The position numbers and the translations under genes are program-made. From NCBI GenBank assembly GCA_016744355.1, contig JADGEN010000026.1, positions 1 through 38,069 on the forward strand: 38,069 bases of DNA. Direction: 5' to 3'. The stretch comes from Halieaceae bacterium (GTDB lineage Bacteria; Pseudomonadota; Gammaproteobacteria; Pseudomonadales; Halieaceae). Positions 22,482 to 30,884 of this stretch are shown one piece after another; position 1 is the first letter of the stretch; the number at the start of each line of letters is the position of its first letter. A model generated the notes under the pieces. That model was not told where the DNA came from and searched no databases. It saw only the letters and a program-made list of their open reading frames with translations.

Positions 22482-23525
22482 TTAAAATGTGCTGCCGGCG
22501 CCTAAAATTGCGTCTTCGGCAAGAATATAATCGGATACTCGGGTTTTATGAAATCCTTCGTCACCCCAGGTGTTAGCTAACGCCCAGGCCTTTTTCATAA
22601 AAATATGCAGATCTACTTCCCAGGTATAACCCATGGCTCCATGCGCCTGGATAGTATTTTTAGCCGCTAGCTTAGCTGCCTCGCAGGCTACGATTTTTGC
22701 GTGAGACACATTGCGGGATGCACTGGCCTGCCCATTGGCAATAGCATACGCTGCACGATGAACCGGGGCTTTTGCGTATTCCAGACGCACCGCGATATTG
22801 GCCATGTGATGCTTTACTGCCTGAAATGAGCCGATGGGCTTGCCGAACTGATGGCGATCAGTCGTGTAGAGAACTGTCATATCAATCATGCGCTGCGCGA
22901 GACCCAGAGCCTGGGCTGCACAGGCCAGAGCTCCGCGGTTCAGCGCAGTATTTATAAGAGCGGCCGCTTGTGCTCCGCTGGCCAGCGGCGGTACTGAATC
23001 TTCAAACTCGACAGCGTAAAGCTTGCGCGAGGGATCAATGGACTCGTTGTGCCGCAAAGTCACCTGCTGCGGCGTTAATGCAAAGATGTCATCGCCTTTT
23101 TGAATGAGCAACAGCTCAGCCGTATGCGCATCTTCTACCAAAATATTCTGCTCCAGACCCACAGCAACTTTTGCTTCGCCAGCTGCAATCTTTGGCAGCC
23201 ACTGAGCTGCCAACTCGCCACCTAACTCCTTCAACATAGGCACCGCAACCAGTGCGTTGTGCACCAACGGTTCCGGTAAAGCCACATAGCCACACTCCTG
23301 GGCGAGCAACACAAAATCCAGCTCGCTCATCCCCAGGCCACCGAACTCCTCCGGAACTGTTATGCCGGGCAAGCCCATCTCAACGATTTGCTGCCACAGT
23401 AGCGGATCCCTACCATCATCTTTTTCCCAGCTAGCGCGAATTTTTTCCGGCGTCACTTCATTTACCAGGAAATCGCGAACAGAATCCTGAAACAACAATT
23501 GATCTTCACTGAACGTAAAATTCAT
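22482..23525 (-). CDS. fadE32: FadE32-type acyl-CoA dehydrogenase small subunit
   Basis: A 347-residue, short acyl-CoA dehydrogenase (MNFTFSEDQLLFQDSVRDFL; ITVPEEFGGLGMSELDFVLL; HQFGKPIGSFQAVKHHMANI; QAHGAMGYTWEVDLHIFMKK). The usual catalytic Glu positions hold Trp (ANTWGDEG) and Asn (ALNRGALA), so it is unlikely to act alone. Short chains of this kind, FadE32 and FadE33, pair with FadE31 in Mycobacterium to give alpha2beta2 enzymes. Here it lies 3 bp after the fadE31-like gene, which supports a pair. It probably acts on ring-opened dicarboxylic acyl-CoAs after IpdAB. FadE33 is the alternative name. Confidence 0.8.
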   Translation of the reverse strand: MNFTFSEDQLLFQDSVRDFLVNEVTPEKIRASWEKDDGRDPLLWQQIVEMGLPGITVPEEFGGLGMSELDFVLLAQECGYVALPEPLVHNALVAVPMLKELGGELAAQWLPKIAAGEAKVAVGLEQNILVEDAHTAELLLIQKGDDIFALTPQQVTLRHNESIDPSRKLYAVEFEDSVPPLASGAQAAALINTALNRGALACAAQALGLAQRMIDMTVLYTTDRHQFGKPIGSFQAVKHHMANIAVRLEYAKAPVHRAAYAIANGQASASRNVSHAKIVACEAAKLAAKNTIQAHGAMGYTWEVDLHIFMKKAWALANTWGDEGFHKTRVSDYILAEDAILGAGSTF

Positions 23526-23528
23526 GAT

Positions 23529-24692
23529 TTACCTCGGCATTCCCAGCATTCTTTCAGCAATAATATTACGTTGGACTTCATTGGTTCCCGCATAGATGGG
23601 ACCCGACTGTGCGAACAGCCAGCCATCCAACCAGTTCCCAACACCAGAGGCATCCGGCGCATGGGGCAGCAACTCTGCCCGAGCACCCAGAATACTCATT
23701 GCTGTGGCGTGCATAGCCTGGTCTAGTTCAGACCAGAAGATTTTGTTGGTGGAAGACTCCGCGCCGATTTTGCCACCTTGAATCAAGCGACAGGCGGTTT
23801 GATAAGTTGAAAGGCAGTAACTCTCCGCATCCATGTAGGCGCGCAGCACAGCCTCCTTAACTGCCGGATCCTTGTCTGCCGTCGCTCGATTTTCTTTGTA
23901 GAGCTCAACCAGTCGGCGTGCGGTTTCCTGAAAGCGTGCCGGCGATCGCAACATTAAACCGCGCTCGAAGCCGGCAGTTGCCATTGCCACACTCCAGCCT
24001 GCGCCCTCGTCTCCAAGACGGTTTGCAACAGGCACTTTAACGTTGTCAAAAAAGATTTCAGCAAAACCCGGCAGGCCATCTAGTTGGGGAATGGGACGTA
24101 CGGTAATTCCGGGCGTATCCAGTGGCACCAAAATAAATGTAAGACCTCGATGACGCTGGGACTCAGGATCGGTACGAAACATTCCAAAAGTCCAGTCGGC
24201 CCATACTGCTCGGGTAGACCAAGTCTTCTGCCCATTGATTACATAGTTGTCGCCGTCAATCTCTGCGGTTGAGCGAATAGCGGCCATATCCGAGCCTGCG
24301 TTGGGTTCTGACCAACCCTGCGCCCACACTTCTTCCCCTGTCGCCATCCTGGGTAAGATGCGGGCTTTTTGTTCCTCGGTGCCATATTCCATTAGTGTTG
24401 GCCCGAGCAGGAAAATACCGTTTTGGTTAACTCGCAGCGGCGCACCTACACGATAGTATTCTTCTTCGAAAATAAGCCACTCAATCAGATCACAGCCGCG
24501 CCCACCCAGAGCCTCGGGCCAGGTAACCATACCCCAGCGCCCTTCATTAAGCGTTGCCTCCCACGCCCTATGTTGACGAAACCCCTCTTCGGTATCGAAG
24601 CTTTGCAAGGGCTGCGTTGGCACGTGTTCGGCAAGCCACTGGCGAATTTCCTCGCGAAATGCGTTCTGCTCAGGGGTAAAGGATAAATCCAT
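23529..24692 (-). CDS. fadE31: FadE31-type acyl-CoA dehydrogenase large subunit
   Basis: A 387-residue enzyme matching FadE31 features: MDLSFTPEQNAFREEIRQWL, ITVRPIPQLDGLPGFAEIFF, AGFERGLMLRSPARFQ, WAQGWSEPNAGSDMAAIRST and PIYAGTNEIQRNIIAERMLG. Ala replaces the MCAD-type Glu (YAGT), so the base is probably the Glu in GFERG. It is the catalytic partner expected for the adjacent FadE32-like chain. It starts 2 bp after the echA20 stop. The substrate is inferred from family and operon: a ring-opened methylated dicarboxyl-CoA from steroid rings C/D. Confidence 0.85.
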   Translation of the reverse strand: MDLSFTPEQNAFREEIRQWLAEHVPTQPLQSFDTEEGFRQHRAWEATLNEGRWGMVTWPEALGGRGCDLIEWLIFEEEYYRVGAPLRVNQNGIFLLGPTLMEYGTEEQKARILPRMATGEEVWAQGWSEPNAGSDMAAIRSTAEIDGDNYVINGQKTWSTRAVWADWTFGMFRTDPESQRHRGLTFILVPLDTPGITVRPIPQLDGLPGFAEIFFDNVKVPVANRLGDEGAGWSVAMATAGFERGLMLRSPARFQETARRLVELYKENRATADKDPAVKEAVLRAYMDAESYCLSTYQTACRLIQGGKIGAESSTNKIFWSELDQAMHATAMSILGARAELLPHAPDASGVGNWLDGWLFAQSGPIYAGTNEVQRNIIAERMLGMPR

Positions 24693-24694
24693 TG

Positions 24695-25459
24695 TTACTT
24701 ATCTCCTGCGAAATCTGCGTCGCGCTTACCTACAAAGGCATCGCGTGACTCCTGGGAGTCACCCATGGTGTAAGCTTCCAACGTAAACCCCTGCTCCCAG
24801 CGATATTTGTCTTCCAGGTTGCCATCTTCAATACCGGTTAACGCTTCTTTGGCAAGCTTTACCATGGCGGGCGATTTTTCGGCGATTTTTGCCGCTATTT
24901 CCCTGGCTGCGGGAAGTAAGTCTTGTAATGGCACAACCTTCTCGACCGCGCCCAGACGATAAGCTTCCTGAGCGTCGATAAATTCACCCGTGAAATACAT
25001 GTAGCGAACTTTCTGTACGGGGAACATACGCTGCAAGTGAGCACCCCCGCCCATCGCACCACGGTCAATTTCTGGCACACCAAAACGCGTGCAATCGGAT
25101 GCGACCAGAATGTCAGCGGCCCCGGCCATACCAATACCACCACCCAACACAAAACTGTGAAGCGCAACTATTACAGGCTTGGGGTTGCGATGTATGGCAC
25201 GAAAAGTTTCGTAGTTGCCCTTATTCACATCGACAATTTTATTGGGCTCGGCGGCCAGTTCCTTAATATCCACGCCAGCACAAAACCCCTTGCCGGCAGC
25301 GGCTACAATAATCACCCTTACTTCCTCGCTCTCACCCAATGCATCGATCTCTGCTGCAATGGCAAACCATCCGGCGCTATCAAAAGCATTAACCGGAGGA
25401 TGATCGAGAATCATTTCAGCGATGCCATTTTCTATGCTTGTTTTAAAGGGTTTATACAT
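24695..25459 (-). CDS. echA20: EchA20-type crotonase, ring-D hydrolase of HIEC-CoA
   Basis: A 254-residue crotonase-fold enzyme. Features are DHPPVNAFDSAGWF near the N-terminus, the oxyanion region GKGFCAGVDIKEL (about 56-68), FVLGGGIGMAGAADILVASD (about 103-122) and FGVPEIDRGAMGGGAHLQRM. The end (EQGFTLEAYTMGDSQESRDAFVGKR) parallels EchA20 (Rv3550). EchA20 hydrolyses ring D of HIEC-CoA by a retro-Claisen-type reaction, giving COCHEA-CoA, the IpdAB substrate. Its position next to ipdC and ipdAB is the same partnership as in actinobacteria. A generic enoyl-CoA hydratase is the alternative, but context and sequence favour EchA20. Confidence 0.85.
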   Translation of the reverse strand: MYKPFKTSIENGIAEMILDHPPVNAFDSAGWFAIAAEIDALGESEEVRVIIVAAAGKGFCAGVDIKELAAEPNKIVDVNKGNYETFRAIHRNPKPVIVALHSFVLGGGIGMAGAADILVASDCTRFGVPEIDRGAMGGGAHLQRMFPVQKVRYMYFTGEFIDAQEAYRLGAVEKVVPLQDLLPAAREIAAKIAEKSPAMVKLAKEALTGIEDGNLEDKYRWEQGFTLEAYTMGDSQESRDAFVGKRDADFAGDK

Positions 25460-25486
25460 AAGACGTTCCTGATTTTTTGTAGTAAT

Positions 25487-26557
25487 TCAAGCTTCGTTCA
25501 CCCGAAGCGCCAACAGAGCCAGGCGTTGTTCTGCCTCAGTCACAATGGCATTTATGAGCTCGTCACAACTGAGTAACTCGTCGATCACACCCGCCACCTG
25601 ACCGCTGGGTAGCACACCCTGCGAGGGCTCCCCTTCGACCATGGCCTTCTGAATAATCATGGGCGCATTCGCTGACATAATGGCCTGAGCAGCGGTCATG
25701 TCGTCGTCGCGACTCATCGCAAGGGCCGACTTAAACAAGCCAAGCACACTGGCACCCGTATGCTTGCGAAAAGCCAGACCGTTGCGCAAGGCTACTATTA
25801 ACTTCTTTAAACCACTGGCCTTTTCAAGATCAGCCAGCAACTCATTCATGATCATACGCTGGGGCAAACCATCCATCGCGCGGGACACAATAATATCCCC
25901 GGGGCTTTTGCAATCGAGGTAACGCTGCAACGTCACATCAGGTACGGGACTCTCCCGCGTCAACAAAAAACGCGTGCCCATGGCAATTCCATCAGCCCCC
26001 CAGGCCATTGCAGCAAGTAAACCACGACCATCTTTGAAACCACCTGCCGCCACTACCGGCACCTGAGTACCCACCGCATCAATCACCTGCGGAATAAGTA
26101 AGGTCGTGGGAACTTTACCAGTATGACCACCGCCCTCACCGCCCTGCACAGTAACTACATCGGCCCCCAACTCAACCGCCTTGATGGCATGTTTCGGAAG
26201 CCCAACCGTTGGCATGCAAATAACACCTGCACCTTTCAGTTTCTGAATAAACTCCGGCCCGGGTGAACGCGAATAGCTCACAGCTTTAACACCGTGCTGG
26301 ATTACCATATCTACGATATCTGCCGCGTTGGGCTGGTACATATGAAAGTTCACACCGAAGGGTTTATCGGTTAGAGCTTTAACTTGGAGAATGTCACGCT
26401 CCATTTCTTCAGGGGGGATAGTAGCCCCAGCAAGAAAACCGAATGCGCCGGCATTGCAACTGCCTGCGACCAGGCGAGGGTCTGCAACCCATCCCATGGC
26501 AGTTTGCACGACGGGATATTTACAGCCCAGCAATGTTGTCAATCGAGTCTGGAGCAT
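25487..26557 (-). CDS. ipdC: IpdC-type flavin oxidoreductase (nitronate monooxygenase family)
   Basis: A 356-residue TIM-barrel flavoprotein of the 2-nitropropane dioxygenase/FMN family, as long as IpdC (Rv3553). Features are GCKYPVVQTAMGWVADPRLV, KPFGVNFHMYQPNAAD, VVTVQGGEGGGHTGKVPTTL (phosphate/flavin loop), VVAAGGFKDGRG, GADGIAMGTRFLLTRES and SGQVAGVIDELLSC. IpdC is described as dehydrogenating the 5-hydroxylated indane carboxyl-CoA (5-OH-HIC-CoA) ahead of IpdF and EchA20. A true nitronate monooxygenase is unlikely given the operon. It lies 14 bp after ipdB. Confidence 0.85.
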   Translation of the reverse strand: MLQTRLTTLLGCKYPVVQTAMGWVADPRLVAGSCNAGAFGFLAGATIPPEEMERDILQVKALTDKPFGVNFHMYQPNAADIVDMVIQHGVKAVSYSRSPGPEFIQKLKGAGVICMPTVGLPKHAIKAVELGADVVTVQGGEGGGHTGKVPTTLLIPQVIDAVGTQVPVVAAGGFKDGRGLLAAMAWGADGIAMGTRFLLTRESPVPDVTLQRYLDCKSPGDIIVSRAMDGLPQRMIMNELLADLEKASGLKKLIVALRNGLAFRKHTGASVLGLFKSALAMSRDDDMTAAQAIMSANAPMIIQKAMVEGEPSQGVLPSGQVAGVIDELLSCDELINAIVTEAEQRLALLALRVNEA

Positions 26558-26571
26558 AACTTAAACCTTTT

Positions 26572-27375
26572 TCAGGACCGATCGCCCGCGGGATTGTCTT
26601 TTATCTGGAAAGCGCGCTGATTATGCGGATCCATTGCAGCGATGATGGCCAGCTGCTCTGCAGTAGGCGCTGCAGTGACAGGAACGCTGCCGGGAATGTG
26701 AATTGTAAAACCTGTATTTTCCTGCACCTGTTCTGCGCTCACCCCGGGATGCAATGACACCAGGCGAACCTGATGATCCGGCCCACCAAAATCAAGCACA
26801 CACAAGTCAGTTATTATCAGGCCAATTTTAACGTCATCCAGGGAATGTCCCTTGGGCATTCGCTCGGGGTTATAACCAATCGACGATACAAAATCACATT
26901 CACCATCAACAAATACACGAGTGTTGTGACCAGGCACAAAGAAGCTATTGGGATGAGAAATGGAGTTGCCGGGAAAACCTCGAGCACCCAACATCATAAC
27001 CTTGGGCTGCTGATAACTCCCACCTAACGCCGAGGTATTGGACTGGCCAAACCTGTCAATTTGAGTGGGACCCAGCATCGCATGACGACAACCACTCCAT
27101 ACGTTATCGAAGATTCTGGAAAAGCCCATCCAGCTCTCGTTAGCCTGCACAAACCTGTCTTCTCGCGCACCCAGTGGGTTGGGCTCACTGAGCATGAAAG
27201 ACTCTGAGTCTGTCATCATCAAATCGGTGTTGCTGGTTTTCATGGAAAGACTGGCTGCCAGGCGAGGAATGACACCAATGCCGGTAGCCAATACTTCCCC
27301 GTCGTTCTCAAATGCTTTGGACGCCGCGACGATACAAAGTTCGGCGAGTGAATAATCTGTCGTAGGATTTGTCAT
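26572..27375 (-). CDS. ipdB: IpdB, beta subunit of the COCHEA-CoA ring-C hydrolase
   Basis: A 267-residue CoA-transferase family I beta-type subunit: LGAREDRFVQANESWMGFSR, GCRHAMLGPTQIDRFGQSNT, GARGFPGNSISHPNSFFVPG, ITDLCVLDFGGPDHQVRLVS and HPGVSAEQVQENTGF. It pairs with IpdA, encoded 25 bp upstream. IpdAB is related to CoA-transferases but acts as a hydrolase that opens the last steroid ring (ring C). The gene order ipdA-ipdB-ipdC is the same as in the actinobacterial cluster. Confidence 0.87.
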   Translation of the reverse strand: MTNPTTDYSLAELCIVAASKAFENDGEVLATGIGVIPRLAASLSMKTSNTDLMMTDSESFMLSEPNPLGAREDRFVQANESWMGFSRIFDNVWSGCRHAMLGPTQIDRFGQSNTSALGGSYQQPKVMMLGARGFPGNSISHPNSFFVPGHNTRVFVDGECDFVSSIGYNPERMPKGHSLDDVKIGLIITDLCVLDFGGPDHQVRLVSLHPGVSAEQVQENTGFTIHIPGSVPVTAAPTAEQLAIIAAMDPHNQRAFQIKDNPAGDRS

Positions 27376-27400
27376 TGCTTTGCTCTCTTAATCTATGCGC

Positions 27401-28276
27401 TTAATAGGTAGGCAGGGCTAGTGATTGAATGGCTTCGAGGCCACCTACATTTTGTTGGTACTCGGCTTCAGATTCACCAAGATACTGATCACAGTAACCC
27501 TTAAAACCCTCGTCTGTTTTGGCAGAACCGGTGTAGGTTTTAAAGTGCGCAACATCAAAACCATATTGAGGTGGACAGGACGAGGGATGAGCTCCACCGG
27601 GAATATGCACAACTCCGGTAGTCGCCGAACGCTCCCAGTGCACCTGACGCGCTATCGCTGGATCTTTAAAATAGCCGGTGTCCACCAGTTCATCACAGGA
27701 GACGAATGTTTTGGCTGCAGCTCTGGCATACCAATCGTCCATATAGTGATCCGGACCAGCTATCTGACAAACGCCACGCTTGTCTGCGTGATCCACATGA
27801 ATCAGGGCGGCATCCAGTTTCAGCGCAGGCATGGCTACCCATTCTTTATTGTCATACGGGCTGTCGATTACTTTTATGTCAGGGTTCTGAGTGATGATGT
27901 CAGTACCCAAGCCCACTTCGGTTGGAATAAAAGGCACGCCCCAAGCTGCCGCTCGCAGCCCCAGTAGCATCATGCCCTCGTCAATCTCCATAACCTCCAG
28001 CGCCCCACTCTGCCGTGCCTGACGAAAATAGGGCTCCAGCGGAATAAAATCCAGTGAGACAAAAGCGAAGATCAGTTTTCTGACCTTGCCTGCAGCACAC
28101 AGCATTCCAACATCTGCGCCGCCGTAGGAAACAATCGTTAGATCTTTCAAATCGGAGCGCACTATTTCTCGAATCAGGGCCATAGGTTTGCGCCGCGGGC
28201 CCCAGCCACCAATGCCAATTGTCATGCCATCTTCCAGCTGCGCCACCATTTCTGCCGCTGTCATTTGCTTATCCAT
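27401..28276 (-). CDS. ipdA: IpdA, alpha subunit of the COCHEA-CoA ring-C hydrolase
   Basis: A 291-residue CoA-transferase family I alpha-type subunit. Residues 20-38 (IGIGGWGPRRKPMALIREI), YGGADVGMLCAAGKVRKL and AFVSLDFIPLEPYFRQAR track IpdA (Rv3551). An acidic DEGM segment ends in Glu100 and lies about where the catalytic Glu105 of the M. tuberculosis enzyme is reported; this alignment is from memory. The downstream SPYDNKEWVAMPALKLDAAL and AGPDHYMDDWYARAA also fit. With IpdB it hydrolyses ring C of COCHEA-CoA to the open-chain MOODA-CoA. It starts 27 bp after the second Lrp gene. Confidence 0.87.
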   Translation of the reverse strand: MDKQMTAAEMVAQLEDGMTIGIGGWGPRRKPMALIREIVRSDLKDLTIVSYGGADVGMLCAAGKVRKLIFAFVSLDFIPLEPYFRQARQSGALEVMEIDEGMMLLGLRAAAWGVPFIPTEVGLGTDIITQNPDIKVIDSPYDNKEWVAMPALKLDAALIHVDHADKRGVCQIAGPDHYMDDWYARAAAKTFVSCDELVDTGYFKDPAIARQVHWERSATTGVVHIPGGAHPSSCPPQYGFDVAHFKTYTGSAKTDEGFKGYCDQYLGESEAEYQQNVGGLEAIQSLALPTY

Positions 28277-28303
28277 TTACCAAAACTCCTTTAAACCTAA
28301 TAG

Positions 28304-28771
28304 CTAACTGACAATCCGCGCCATGCGGTAGTCGTGTTTTATAAAATTGACACCCAAGGTGCTCTGCGTACGGCGTACGCCTTCCACACCACTAATGTTG
28401 TTGTGAACAAATTCAGCCAAATGCTCTGTGCTGCGCACCATGGTAATGGCGAGAATATCTGAACGACCAAGCATTACACCGACAAAACCCAACTCAGGCA
28501 CTTCAGTCAGCGCTTCCGCCACAGCCTGAGTCTGATGACTGCGCTCTACCTCGATCCAGATATAAGCAAGTGCTGCATCACGAAACCGATCTATATTGGT
28601 AACAGCAGTAATGCGAATCAGCTTTTCCTCTTGCATACGCTTGATGCGCGCCCGCACGGTGCCCTCAGTGACACCCAAGTCATGCGCAATCTTTCGGTTC
28701 GCGGTTCTGGCGTCTCGAGACAGGCGCTCAACAATCGCTTTATCAACATCATCCAAGCGCTGCCTAGTCAT
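28304..28771 (-). CDS. Lrp/AsnC-family regulator, second of a tandem pair
   Basis: The ATG at 28771 is chosen (MTRQRLDDVDKAIVERLSRD), giving 155 residues, the normal Lrp length. The frame is open upstream to 28876, but that part lies inside the preceding regulator gene and is not Lrp-like. The N-terminus is a winged helix-turn-helix (about 18-50: ARTANRKIAHDLGVTEGTVR); the C-terminus is a RAM/AsnC ligand-binding ferredoxin-like domain (VPELGFVGVMLGRSDILAIT). Lrp proteins form dimers and octamers and bind small ligands. The start overlaps the stop of the first regulator by 8 bp. It is probably a local regulator of the HIP operon; the ligand may be a pathway acyl-CoA or acid, which is inference. 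Confidence 0.88.
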   Translation of the reverse strand: MTRQRLDDVDKAIVERLSRDARTANRKIAHDLGVTEGTVRARIKRMQEEKLIRITAVTNIDRFRDAALAYIWIEVERSHQTQAVAEALTEVPELGFVGVMLGRSDILAITMVRSTEHLAEFVHNNISGVEGVRRTQSTLGVNFIKHDYRMARIVS

Positions 28772-29261
28772 GGAATGGCACCCAATCAGGCTGGTTCTTA
28801 AGCACATCAAGAGCCAAAGATGCGGTGAGACGTCGGATGCCCGGCACAGTTGAAAGCACCTTCGCCTGCAATGCATTCAGTGCATCAAGATCTTCGGCTA
28901 CAACCAAAATCTCCACATCGTGAGTGCCTACCACCACATTGACAGAGAATATCTCTGGAATTTTCGCCAAATCTTTTGCAACCTCAGACGGGGAACGATC
29001 TTCAATCTGTACACCAATAGCCAGCAGCATCTGGTAGCCGGCAGCCTCAATATCAGTGACTGCAACCACCCGCATGGTGCCGGACTCTTCCAATCGCTTT
29101 ACCCGGGAGCGAACAGTTGCCTCGGTCAGTTCGAGCTCGCGGGCCAGCGCGCGATAGGGAAGCCTGCCATCGGCCCTGAGCAAATCAATAATGGCATGAT
29201 CGATATCGTCAAGCGTGATCAGGTCAGAATTACCAGTTGTTTTCGCGGACTGGATATTCAC
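28764..29261 (-). CDS. Lrp/AsnC-family regulator, first of a tandem pair
   Basis: A 165-residue protein starting at GTG, with the start and the fadD3 stop overlapping as GTGA. The winged helix-turn-helix is at about 25-60 (LRADGRLPYRALARELELTE, ATVRSRVKRLEESG) and the RAM domain is at about 75-150 (VVGTHDVEILVVAEDLDALN, VPGIRRLTASLALDVL). It is clearly related to, but well diverged from, the next gene. Two consecutive Lrp genes embedded in a catabolic operon suggest a hetero-oligomeric or two-input switch. Neither resembles the TetR-type KstR2 that controls the equivalent genes in actinobacteria. Confidence 0.88.
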   Translation of the reverse strand: MNIQSAKTTGNSDLITLDDIDHAIIDLLRADGRLPYRALARELELTEATVRSRVKRLEESGTMRVVAVTDIEAAGYQMLLAIGVQIEDRSPSEVAKDLAKIPEIFSVNVVVGTHDVEILVVAEDLDALNALQAKVLSTVPGIRRLTASLALDVLKNQPDWVPFHD

Positions 29262-30841
29262 GCTTTGTCTCCGGCTGCTAGTGCGCGCAATTCACCCTTT
29301 AATACTTTGCCCCCAGCGTTCATAGGAAAATCTTCAACAAAGGATACGGAGCGGGGAACCTTGTAATTGGCCATATTGGTGCGTGACCACGCAATGACAG
29401 AAGCCTCACTCAACTGGGCACCGTGCGCAGCAACAACAAAGGCCTTGGCTACTTCACCCATGCGCTCGTCGGGCACACCAATAACGGCTGCCCGCGCTAC
29501 ACCGGGCATACTGCACAAACTGTTCTCGATTTCGGCGGGGTAACAGTTAAAACCGCCTACGATAAACATATCTTTAATACGATCAGTAATACGCACATAA
29601 CCGTCAGCGTCCATCACCCCCACATCGCCTGTCTTCAACCAGCCCTCGGCGGTGATTGTATTGCTGGTTTCCTCGGGGTTATTAAAATATCCGCGCATCA
29701 CGTTATAACCGCGACACCAAATTTCACCCTCTAAGCCAATAGCCACTTCCTCACCCCGGGCATCCACGCATTTCATCTCCACCCCTTCCATGGCTAGTCC
29801 CGAGCTGAGAGAAATTCTCTCCGCGCTGTCGTCTGGGCGACAAATCGATACGACGCCACAAGTTTCTGTCAGCCCATAAGCGGTTACTACCACCTCAAAA
29901 CCCAACTGCTCGCGCATATCTTCCACCAATTTCACGGGCACAGGCGCGGCACCCGTCACCGCAAGACGCAAACTGGAGAGGTCGTATTTTTCACGATCCG
30001 GGTGGGCGAGCAGCGACTGGTATATAGTCGGCGGGCCGGGAATCATTGAGATTCTCTCCCGCTCTATCAGCGCCATCACTGTATCCAGATCGAAACTTTT
30101 TACCGGCACCAGGCGCGCACCGCGAATGAACACCGCCAGCCACCCAGCCTTATAGCCAAAGGAATGAAAAAACGGGTTAATTATCAGGTAGTTATCGTCG
30201 CTACGCAGACCCACGGTAGAACTCCAAACATCGAAAACACGGATATTCTGGCCGTGGGAGGTAATGACGCCTTTGGGTTTACCGGTAGTCCCCGAAGTAA
30301 AGAGAATGTCCAAGGTGTCGTCCGGGGTAATGGAAGCAGAGATTTCATTGATAGTATCGCTCTCGACAGAAGCCCCGCATGCCAGAAAGTCTTGCCAGGA
30401 AGCAGCCCCTTCGGCCTTGCCGCTGAGCATGATAATTTTTTCGAGTTCAGGCAACTCATGCCCTAGCAATAGCTCAGGATAGGACACATCGAGGAAGTCG
30501 CTAACCGTGAAGAGGAACTTCGCGCCGCTGGTGCTCAGGATATACGCAGCTTCAGCACCTTTTAATCGGGTATTCAGGGGCACCAAAACACCGCCCAGCG
30601 ATTGAGCGCCTATTGCCGCGATAATCCACTGGTAAATATTGGGTGCCCAAATGGCAAATCGATCACCTTTTTTGAGGCCCGCGGCGGAGAAAGCCTTGGC
30701 AGATTCTATCCTCGCAAGGTCTAGCTCCTTGTAGCTGAGTTCAAACTCCCCATCAGATATCGCAATCCTCTCACCAAAGCACTCCGCTCCGTGCTGGATG
30801 ACCTGGGGCAAGGTACACGCTGTATAAGGCTCAGTGGGCAT
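29258..30841 (-). CDS. fadD3: FadD3-type acyl-CoA synthetase (HIP-CoA ligase)
   Basis: A 527-residue ANL-superfamily ligase, complete. The motifs are FTSGTTGKPKGVITS (181-195, ATP loop), AYGLTE (321-326), WLKTGDVG (401-408), RIKDMFIVGGFNCYPAEIE (421-439) and the C-terminal catalytic Lys512 in AGGKVLKGEL. FadD3 activates HIP, the indanedione propionate left after steroid rings A and B are removed, to its CoA thioester, the entry step to ring C/D degradation. It is the first gene of the operon, 37 nt after the predicted transcription start. Sequence alone would allow other medium-chain or aromatic acyl-CoA ligases; the operon fixes the assignment. Confidence 0.83.
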   Translation of the reverse strand: MPTEPYTACTLPQVIQHGAECFGERIAISDGEFELSYKELDLARIESAKAFSAAGLKKGDRFAIWAPNIYQWIIAAIGAQSLGGVLVPLNTRLKGAEAAYILSTSGAKFLFTVSDFLDVSYPELLLGHELPELEKIIMLSGKAEGAASWQDFLACGASVESDTINEISASITPDDTLDILFTSGTTGKPKGVITSHGQNIRVFDVWSSTVGLRSDDNYLIINPFFHSFGYKAGWLAVFIRGARLVPVKSFDLDTVMALIERERISMIPGPPTIYQSLLAHPDREKYDLSSLRLAVTGAAPVPVKLVEDMREQLGFEVVVTAYGLTETCGVVSICRPDDSAERISLSSGLAMEGVEMKCVDARGEEVAIGLEGEIWCRGYNVMRGYFNNPEETSNTITAEGWLKTGDVGVMDADGYVRITDRIKDMFIVGGFNCYPAEIENSLCSMPGVARAAVIGVPDERMGEVAKAFVVAAHGAQLSEASVIAWSRTNMANYKVPRSVSFVEDFPMNAGGKVLKGELRALAAGDKA

Positions 30842-30884
30842 AGATAACTACCAAAAACGCAACGAAAACTGCAAACGGGCGCCT

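Noticed and set aside
25487-26557. Nitronate monooxygenase for nitroalkane detoxification
   Set aside because: It is the closest generic annotation, but position between ipdB and echA20 and remembered similarity to Rv3553 favour IpdC.
26572-28276. Ordinary glutaconate or 3-oxoacid CoA-transferase
   Set aside because: The GIGGWGPRRKPMA segment and the whole operon match IpdAB, which is a hydrolase.
28772-28876. N-terminal extension of the second Lrp regulator
   Set aside because: Lrp proteins begin shortly before the helix-turn-helix; the ATG at 28771 gives the normal length.
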